Origin: Holophaga sp.
GTDB taxonomy: Bacteria; Acidobacteriota; Holophagae; Holophagales; Holophagaceae
Length of the DNA stretch: 28,373 nt
NCBI GenBank assembly: GCA_031292735.1
Contig: JARLGP010000075.1
Location: forward strand, 1-28,373
Direction: 5' to 3'
The notes beneath the pieces were generated by a model. It saw only the letters and a list, made by a program, of their open reading frames with translations. It had not been told where the DNA came from and made no database searches. The position numbers were made by a program, and so were the translations under genes. The stretch's first letter is position 1. The number at the start of each line of letters is the position of its first letter. Positions 23,013-28,373 of the stretch are shown here, piece after piece.

Positions 23013-24530
23013 TCAGAGCGCGGACGCGCGCAGCACCCGGCCGCTGGACTTCCAGGCGGACGACTCCTCGCCGGGGCCGTCGCCGCCCATCATCCGCTGG
23101 GTCTTGTCCTTGTCCCGCAGGAAGGCCTTGATGGCCGCGGCCACCAGGGCGATGTCCTCGTGGGGCTTGACCCGGGCGGCGTCCTGGGGCTGGAACTGGG
23201 TGTCGATGAAGTTGGTGTCGATGTCGCCCTTGAGGAACTTCTCGTTGAGCATCACCCGGGCGTGGAACGGGATGGTGGTCTTGATGCCCTTCACCGAGTA
23301 TTCCGACAGGGCCCGGGTCATGCGGGTGATGCAGCGCTCCCGGGTGCTGCCCCAGACCACCAGCTTGGAGAGCATGGGGTCGTAGTGGATGGGCACGTCC
23401 AGGCCCTCGTACATGCCCGACTCGTCCCGCACCCAGGGGCCGCCGGGCACCCGCAGGCCGAGGATCTTGCCGGGGGTGGGCAGGAACCGGTTGTCCGGGT
23501 CCTCGGCGTAGATCCGGCACTCCAGGGCATGGCCGTGCAGCGGCACGTCCTCCTGGCGGAAGGCCAGGGGATAGCCCGCCGCGCTGCGGATCATCTCCTT
23601 GCACAGATCGATGCCGGTGATCATCTCGGTGACGGGGTGCTCCACCTGCAGCCGGGTGTTCATCTCCAGGAAGAAGAACTCCCGGGTGGCGCCGGACACG
23701 ATGAACTCCACCGTGCCGGCGGAATCGTACTGCACCGCCTGGGCCGCCTTCACCGCCGCCTCGCCCATCTTCCGGCGCATCTCCGGGTCCACCAGGGTGG
23801 AGGGGGCCTCCTCGATCACCTTCTGGTGCCGGCGCTGGATGGAGCATTCCCGCTCCGGGAAATAGATGATGTGGCCGTGCCGGTCGCCCAGCAGCTGGAT
23901 CTCGATGTGGCGGGGGTGCTCGATGTAGCGCTCCAGGTAGACCGAGTCGTCGCCGAAGGCGTGCAGGCTTTCGGACTTGGCGGCCCGGTAGGCGGCGGGC
24001 AGGTCCTCCATCCGGGTGATCATGCGCAGCCCCTTGCCGCCGCCGCCGGAGGCCGCCTTCATCATGAGCGGGAAGCCCAGGTCCTTGGCCCAGGCCACCG
24101 CCTGGTCCTCGGAGGCCAGGTTCTCGCGCATGCCCGGCACCAGCGGCACGCCCATGGCGTGCACCGCCACCCGGGAGGTGGTCTTGTTGCCCATGATCCG
24201 GATCGCCTTCGGGTTGGGGCCGATGAAGGTGATGCCGGCCTGGGCGCAGGCCTCGGCGAAGCTGGCCCGCTCGGACAGGAAGCCGTAGCCGGGATGGATG
24301 GCGTCGGCCCCGCTGCGCCGGGCCACCTCCAGCACCCGGGCCTCGTTCAGGTAGGACTCCTGGCTGGGCGCCGGGCCGATGCAGTAGGCCTCGTCGGCGG
24401 CCCGCACGTGCAGGGCGGCCCGGTCCGCTTCGGAATAGACCGCCACGGTGGCCACGCCCAGCTCCTTGCAGGCGCGGATCACCCGGATCGCGATCTCGCC
24501 CCGGTTGGCGATGAGGATCTTGGCGAACAT
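23013..24530 (-). CDS. Biotin carboxylase subunit of an acyl-CoA carboxylase
   Basis: A 505-residue ATP-grasp enzyme. It opens with FAKILIANRGEIAIRVIRA, has the glycine-rich ATP loop SGGGGKG (161-167), ECSIQRRHQK (228-237), and EMNTRLQVEHPVTE (289-302), all biotin carboxylase signatures. It ends without a biotinyl domain, a little longer than AccC (about 450). It carboxylates biotin on the separate carrier encoded 12 nt downstream, using bicarbonate and ATP. The start at 24530 is fixed by AGGAG 5 nt upstream, which overlaps the stop of the carboxyltransferase gene. Together these subunits form a propionyl- or other acyl-CoA carboxylase. Confidence 0.92.
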   Translation of the reverse strand: MFAKILIANRGEIAIRVIRACKELGVATVAVYSEADRAALHVRAADEAYCIGPAPSQESYLNEARVLEVARRSGADAIHPGYGFLSERASFAEACAQAGITFIGPNPKAIRIMGNKTTSRVAVHAMGVPLVPGMRENLASEDQAVAWAKDLGFPLMMKAASGGGGKGLRMITRMEDLPAAYRAAKSESLHAFGDDSVYLERYIEHPRHIEIQLLGDRHGHIIYFPERECSIQRRHQKVIEEAPSTLVDPEMRRKMGEAAVKAAQAVQYDSAGTVEFIVSGATREFFFLEMNTRLQVEHPVTEMITGIDLCKEMIRSAAGYPLAFRQEDVPLHGHALECRIYAEDPDNRFLPTPGKILGLRVPGGPWVRDESGMYEGLDVPIHYDPMLSKLVVWGSTRERCITRMTRALSEYSVKGIKTTIPFHARVMLNEKFLKGDIDTNFIDTQFQPQDAARVKPHEDIALVAAAIKAFLRDKDKTQRMMGGDGPGEESSAWKSSGRVLRASAL

Positions 24531-24538
24531 TGCGGCTC

Positions 24539-26089
24539 CTAAAGGGGAAGATTCCCGTGCTTGCGCGGCAGGTTGGAAGCGCGCTTGTTCTTGCACATGT
24601 CCAGGGCGCGGATCAGGGTGGGCCGGGTGTGGGCGGGGTCGATGATCTCGTCCACGTAGCCCAGTTCCGCAGCGTTGTAGGGGTTGGCGAACTTCTCCCG
24701 GTAGTCGTCCAGCAGGGCCTGGCGGGTCTTGTCCGGGTCCAGCGACTTGGCCAGCTCGGAGCGGTGGATGATGTTCACCGCCCCTTCCGGCCCCATCACC
24801 GCGATCTCCGCGCTGGGGAAGGCGATGGCGTAGTCGCAGCGGATGTTCTTGGAGTTCATCACGCAGTAGGCGCCGCCGTAGGCCTTGCGGGTGATCACCG
24901 TGAGCTTGGGCACGGTGGCCTCGGCGATGGCGTAGAGCAGCTTGGCCCCGTGCTTGATGATGCCGCCCAGCTCCTGGTCCACCCCGGGCAGGAAGCCCGG
25001 CACGTCCTCGAAAAAGATCAGCGGGATGTTGAAGCAGTCGCAGAACCGCACGAACCGGGCCCCCTTCAGGGAGGAGTCCACGTCCAGCGCCCCGGCCAGG
25101 TGGCTGGGCTGGTTGGCCACCAGCCCCACGGAGCGCCCGTTGAGCCGGGCGAAGCCGATCAGCAGGCTGCGGGCGAAATGCTCCTGCACCTCGAAGAAGT
25201 AGCCGTCGTCCATCACCGCCTTGATCAGGTCGCGCATGTCATAGGGCTGGTTGGGATTGTCCGGCACCAGGGTGCGCAGGCTGATCTCGCCGCGGTTGGG
25301 GTCGTCGCTGGGGGGCTTGCGGGGCGGGTCGTCCTGGTTGTTCAGGGGCAGGAAGGAGAGCAGCTCGCGGATCAGCAGCAGGCACTCCTCGTCGTCGCCG
25401 CAGGCGAAGTGGGCGCAGCCGGACTTGGCGTTGTGGGTCATGGCCCCGCCCAGCTGCTCCTTGGTGACGTCCTCGTGGCTCACCGTCTTGATCACCTCGG
25501 GGCCGGTGATGAACATGTACGAGGTGTCCTTCACCATGAACACGAAGTCGGTGATGGCCGGGGAATACACCGCGCCGCCGGCGCAGGGGCCCATGATCGC
25601 CGAGATCTGCGGCACCACCCCGGAGCAGAGCATGTTGCGCAGGAAGATGTCGGAGTATCCGGCCAGGGACTGCACCCCCTCCTGGATGCGCGCCCCGCCG
25701 GAATCGTTCAGGCCGATGACCGGCGCGCCGTTGCGGGCGGCCATGTCCATGATCTTCACGATCTTCTCGGCGTAGGCCTTGGACAGGGAGCCGCCGAACA
25801 CGGTGAAGTCCTGGGCGAACACGTAGACCAGCCGCCCGTCGACGCTGCCGTAGCCGGTGACCACGCCGTCCCCGGGGATCTTCACCTTCTCCATGCCGAA
25901 GTTGTCGCAGCGGTGCAGCACGAACTTGTCGATCTCGGTGAACGAGTCGTCGTCCAGCAGGATCTGGATCCGCTCCCGGGCGGTGAGCCGCCCCGACTGG
26001 TGGTGCTTCTCGATCTTGTCGAGCCCGCCGCCCTGCTCCGCCTTCTCGTTCCGGACTTTCAGCTGGGCCAGCTTCTCTTCCTGGTTCAC
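24539..26089 (-). CDS. Acyl-CoA carboxylase carboxyltransferase (beta) subunit, PCCB-like
   Basis: A 516-residue crotonase-fold carboxyltransferase of the propionyl-CoA carboxylase beta type. Motifs: [17 protein letters not shown] (34-50), [11 protein letters not shown] (128-138), the oxyanion loop [16 protein letters not shown] (167-182), EDVPGFLPG (361-369), AYGGAYCVM (403-411) and MGPEGAVNI (432-440). It moves the carboxyl from biotin to an acyl-CoA. Most PCC beta chains have Asp and acetyl-CoA carboxylases a hydrophobic residue at the position that is C409 here, so the substrate is open. The gene starts 15 nt after the acyl-CoA dehydrogenase stop and is followed after 8 nt by biotin carboxylase. 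Confidence 0.92.
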   Translation of the reverse strand: MNQEEKLAQLKVRNEKAEQGGGLDKIEKHHQSGRLTARERIQILLDDDSFTEIDKFVLHRCDNFGMEKVKIPGDGVVTGYGSVDGRLVYVFAQDFTVFGGSLSKAYAEKIVKIMDMAARNGAPVIGLNDSGGARIQEGVQSLAGYSDIFLRNMLCSGVVPQISAIMGPCAGGAVYSPAITDFVFMVKDTSYMFITGPEVIKTVSHEDVTKEQLGGAMTHNAKSGCAHFACGDDEECLLLIRELLSFLPLNNQDDPPRKPPSDDPNRGEISLRTLVPDNPNQPYDMRDLIKAVMDDGYFFEVQEHFARSLLIGFARLNGRSVGLVANQPSHLAGALDVDSSLKGARFVRFCDCFNIPLIFFEDVPGFLPGVDQELGGIIKHGAKLLYAIAEATVPKLTVITRKAYGGAYCVMNSKNIRCDYAIAFPSAEIAVMGPEGAVNIIHRSELAKSLDPDKTRQALLDDYREKFANPYNAAELGYVDEIIDPAHTRPTLIRALDMCKNKRASNLPRKHGNLPL

Positions 26090-26104
26090 GGACGCTCCTC
26101 CCGC

Positions 26105-27244
26105 TCAGAGCAGTTTGGCGATGGTCTGGAGTTGCATGAAGGTCGTGCCTTCGTAGATCTTGCCGATCTTGGAATCGCGGAAGTACTTTTCCGCCGGATA
26201 GTCCTTGGTGAAGCCGTAGCCGCCGAACAGTTCCAGCGCCTCGCTGGCCACCCACTCGGCCACCTGGCTGGCGAAGTACTTGGCCATGGCGGCCTCCTTG
26301 ACGAAGGGGAGGCCGGCGTCCTTGAGCCGGGCGGCGTTGTAGGTCATGAGCCGGGCCGCCTCCACCCGCGCGGCCATCTCCGCCAGGCGCATCTGCACCG
26401 CCTGGAAGGAGAAGATCGGCTGGGCGAACTGCCGGCGCTCCCGGGTGTAGGCCAGGGCGTGGTTCAGCGCCCCGGCGGCCAGCCCGGCCATCTGCGCGGC
26501 GATGCCGATGCGGCCTTCGTTGAGGGTCTCGATGGCCACCTTGTAGCCCTTGCCCACCTGGCCCAGCACCTGCTCCGGGCCCACCGCCACGTCGGCCAGG
26601 GACAGTTCGCAGGTGGAGCTGGCCCGGATCCCCAGCTTGTTCTCCTTGCGGGCCACCTGGAAGCCCGCCATGCCCCGCTCCAGGATGAAGGCGGTGATGC
26701 CCTTGTAGCCCAGGGACGGGTCCACGGTGGCGAACACCACGAAGATGTCCGCCTCCTCGGCGTTGGTGATGAACAGCTTGCTGCCGTTCAGCAGGTAGCC
26801 GCCGTCCCGGGGCAGGGCCCGGGTGGCCAGGGCGAAGGCGTCGGATCCGGAACCGGCTTCGGACAGGGCGTAGGCGCCCACCTGGTCCCGGCACAGCCGG
26901 GGCAGGTAGCGCTGCTTCTGGGCCTCGCTGGCCCAGTTGATGAGGCAGTTGGCCACCAGGGTGTTTTGCACGTCCACCAGCACCGACACGCTGGGGTCCA
27001 CCTTGGCCAGCTCCTCGATCACCAGGATGGCGTTGAAGAAGCTGGAACCGGCCCCGCCGTAGGCTTCGGGCACCTCGACGCCCATGAGGCCCAGGCCGAA
27101 CACCTGGCGGACCAGCTCGGGGCGCATGGCCTGGGCCTCGTCCATGGCCGCCCGGTGGGGTTCGATCTCCCGGGCCGCGAAATCGGCCACCAGGTCGCGG
27201 AAGGCTTCCTCCTCTTCGCTGAGGACACTGAGGGGCACGGTCAT
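26105..27244 (-). CDS. Acyl-CoA dehydrogenase (short/branched-chain type)
   Basis: A 379-residue flavoprotein of normal family length. It shows YALSEAGSGSD (about 125-135), LNGSKLFITNAEEADIFVV (152-170), the GRIGIAAQMAGLA helix, RRQFAQPIFSFQAVQ and the C-terminal YGFTKDYPAEKYFRD, with catalytic base E365 in IYEGTTFMQLQ. The Glu in this late position is the arrangement of short-chain and short/branched-chain (2-methylbutyryl, isobutyryl) dehydrogenases rather than isovaleryl-CoA dehydrogenase. It introduces the 2,3 double bond and passes electrons to ETF. The start at 27244 has GGGAGAAGG just upstream. It lies 34 nt after the mutase gene and 15 nt before the carboxylase beta gene. Confidence 0.92.
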   Translation of the reverse strand: MTVPLSVLSEEEEAFRDLVADFAAREIEPHRAAMDEAQAMRPELVRQVFGLGLMGVEVPEAYGGAGSSFFNAILVIEELAKVDPSVSVLVDVQNTLVANCLINWASEAQKQRYLPRLCRDQVGAYALSEAGSGSDAFALATRALPRDGGYLLNGSKLFITNAEEADIFVVFATVDPSLGYKGITAFILERGMAGFQVARKENKLGIRASSTCELSLADVAVGPEQVLGQVGKGYKVAIETLNEGRIGIAAQMAGLAAGALNHALAYTRERRQFAQPIFSFQAVQMRLAEMAARVEAARLMTYNAARLKDAGLPFVKEAAMAKYFASQVAEWVASEALELFGGYGFTKDYPAEKYFRDSKIGKIYEGTTFMQLQTIAKLL

Positions 27245-27278
27245 GACCTTCTCCCAGGGTGGTAATGATGGAGCAGTT

Positions 27279-28373
27279 TCACATGGAACGGCGATATTTT
27301 CCGCCCAATTCGTAGAGGGTGGCGGTGATCTGGCCCAGACTGGCGACCCGCACGGTGTCCAGCAGGGTCTCGAGCAGGTTGCCGCCGCGCAGCGCGGTTT
27401 CCCGCAGGCGCTCCAGGGCGGGGCCGGCCTCGGCCCGGTGCCGTTCCTGGAAGGCCCGCAGCTGGCGGAGGCGTTCATCCTTCTCCTCGGCGCTGGCCCG
27501 GACCACCGGGGCGGCCGCCGGGGCCGGGGCCTCCTCCTGGACGAAGGTGTTGACCCCCACCACCGGCAATTCGCCGGAGTGCTTGCGCTGCTCGTAGAGC
27601 AGGGACTGCTCCTGGATCCGGGTGCGCTGGTACTGGGTCTCCATGGCCCGCAGCACCCCGCCCCGGGCGCCCAGGCGCATGAACTCCTCCAGCACCGCCT
27701 CCTCCACGTCGTCGGTGAGCCGCTCGATGAAGTGGGAGCCCTGGAACAGGTTCTCGTTGCGGTACAGCCCGAATTCCCGGGTGGTGACCAGCTGGATGGC
27801 CATGGCCAGGCGCACCGACTCCTCGGTGGGGGTGGTGATGGCCTCGTCGTAGGCATTGGTGTGCAAGGAGTTGCAGTTGTCGGTGAGGGCGGTGAAGGCC
27901 TGCAGGGTGGTGCGGATGTCGTTGAACTTCATCTCCTTCAGGTGCAGCGAGCGGCCCGAGGTCTGCACGTGGTACTTGAGCTTCTGGGCCAGTTCGCCGG
28001 CGCCGTAGCGGTCGCGCAGGGCGATGGCCCAGATGCGCCGGGCCACCCGGCCCAGCACGGCGTATTCCGGGTCCAGGCCGGCGCTGAAGAAGAACGAGAG
28101 GTTGGGGACGAGCTCGTCGATGGCCATGCCCCGGCTCAGGTAGTACTCCACCAGGGTGAAGCCGTTGGCCAGGGTGAAGGCCAGCTGGGTGACCGGGTTG
28201 GCCCCGGCCTCGGCGATGTGGTAGCCGGAGACGCTCACCGAATAGTAGCTGCGCATGCCGTGGGCGATGAGGAAGGCCTGCACGTCGCCCATCATGCGCA
28301 GGGCGAACTCGATGGAGAAGATGCAGGTGTTCTGGGCCTGGTCCTCCTTGAGGATGTCGGCCTGCACCGTGCC
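27279..28373 (-). CDS. icmF: B12-dependent acyl-CoA mutase, IcmF-type (N-terminal part outside window)
   Basis: The frame is open to the window edge; about 364 C-terminal residues are visible. They form the second half of a methylmalonyl-CoA mutase-type TIM barrel ([53 protein letters not shown]) plus a helical tail starting at LPVVGVNTF and ending YRRSM. No cobalamin-binding DxHxxG domain follows, unlike standard methylmalonyl-CoA mutase; in IcmF the B12 domain and a GTPase chaperone domain are N-terminal, outside this window. The residue aligned with the methylmalonyl carboxylate-binding Arg is Gln (codon at 28332-28334), as in isobutyryl-CoA mutases. Expected reaction: isobutyryl-CoA to n-butyryl-CoA, or pivalyl- to isovaleryl-CoA. 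First visible gene of the operon. A stand-alone IcmA large subunit is the alternative. Confidence 0.82.
   Translation of the reverse strand, partial: GTVQADILKEDQAQNTCIFSIEFALRMMGDVQAFLIAHGMRSYYSVSVSGYHIAEAGANPVTQLAFTLANGFTLVEYYLSRGMAIDELVPNLSFFFSAGLDPEYAVLGRVARRIWAIALRDRYGAGELAQKLKYHVQTSGRSLHLKEMKFNDIRTTLQAFTALTDNCNSLHTNAYDEAITTPTEESVRLAMAIQLVTTREFGLYRNENLFQGSHFIERLTDDVEEAVLEEFMRLGARGGVLRAMETQYQRTRIQEQSLLYEQRKHSGELPVVGVNTFVQEEAPAPAAAPVVRASAEEKDERLRQLRAFQERHRAEAGPALERLRETALRGGNLLETLLDTVRVASLGQITATLYELGGKYRRSM

Noticed and set aside
27279..28367. GTG at 28367 as the true start of the mutase
   Set aside because: It lies in the middle of a conserved [11 protein letters not shown] stretch of the mutase barrel; the gene continues out of the window.
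1..28373. CRISPR arrays, tRNA or rRNA genes, phage attachment sites, replication origin
   Set aside because: No regularly spaced repeats, tRNA-like cloverleaf, conserved rRNA stretch or DnaA-box cluster was noticed while reading both strands; small degenerate cases cannot be excluded without computation.

Overview
The window is a GC-rich chromosomal segment from a Gram-negative bacterium. The evidence is the exported proteins with signal peptides, a PilT-type pilus ATPase, and a TctE-like sensor kinase with a periplasmic domain. Split acyl-CoA carboxylase subunits, a fused-type acyl-CoA mutase and secreted proteins of no recognised family would suit Acidobacteriota (Holophaga/Geothrix-like), but a beta- or deltaproteobacterial origin cannot be excluded from sequence alone. 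I found no rRNA, tRNA, CRISPR array, intact insertion sequence or phage gene. Coding density is very high, and several genes overlap by 4 to 11 nt.

Layout, left to right. (1) 1-2908, + strand: the 3' part of an NMT1/SsuA-like substrate-binding protein, then a TctD-like response regulator and a TctE-like histidine kinase. (2) 2908-5474, - strand: a DctA-type C4-dicarboxylate symporter ending at a clear hairpin terminator, and an azlC-azlD amino-acid exporter pair. (3) 5769-8573, + strand: two tandem paralogous secreted proteins of no recognised family. (4) 8675-12642, + strand: a four-carbon sugar-acid operon (KdgT-type permease, DUF1537 kinase, PdxA2-type dehydrogenase, DeoR repressor). It is preceded by two inverted repeats sharing a TGCGCA core, one of them over a candidate promoter. 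A D-2-hydroxyacid dehydrogenase follows. (5) 13720-14862, - strand: a lone pilT. (6) 15059-19863, + strand: a secreted pentapeptide/beta-propeller protein with a nuclease-toxin-like C terminus, then a MEDS-domain protein followed closely by a PAS hybrid histidine kinase. (7) 19875-28373, - strand: a seven-gene acyl-CoA operon, transcribed icmF (partial) - acyl-CoA dehydrogenase - carboxylase beta - biotin carboxylase - biotin carrier - 3-hydroxyacyl-CoA dehydrogenase - thiolase.

How the genes work together. The sugar-acid operon would import a four-carbon acid such as D-threonate or D-erythronate, phosphorylate it at C4, and oxidise/decarboxylate it to dihydroxyacetone phosphate under DeoR control. 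The large operon carries most steps for degrading branched or short-chain acyl-CoAs: carbon-skeleton mutase, dehydrogenase, 3-hydroxy oxidation, thiolysis, and carboxylation of propionyl-CoA or a related product. An enoyl-CoA hydratase is missing from the visible part. Two details make its substrates uncertain: the mutase carries Gln where methylmalonyl-CoA mutases have Arg, and the carboxylase carries Cys at the residue that separates acetyl- from propionyl-CoA carboxylases. The least explained parts are the tandem secreted paralogues, the toxin-like tail of the propeller protein, and the MEDS/hybrid-kinase pair.
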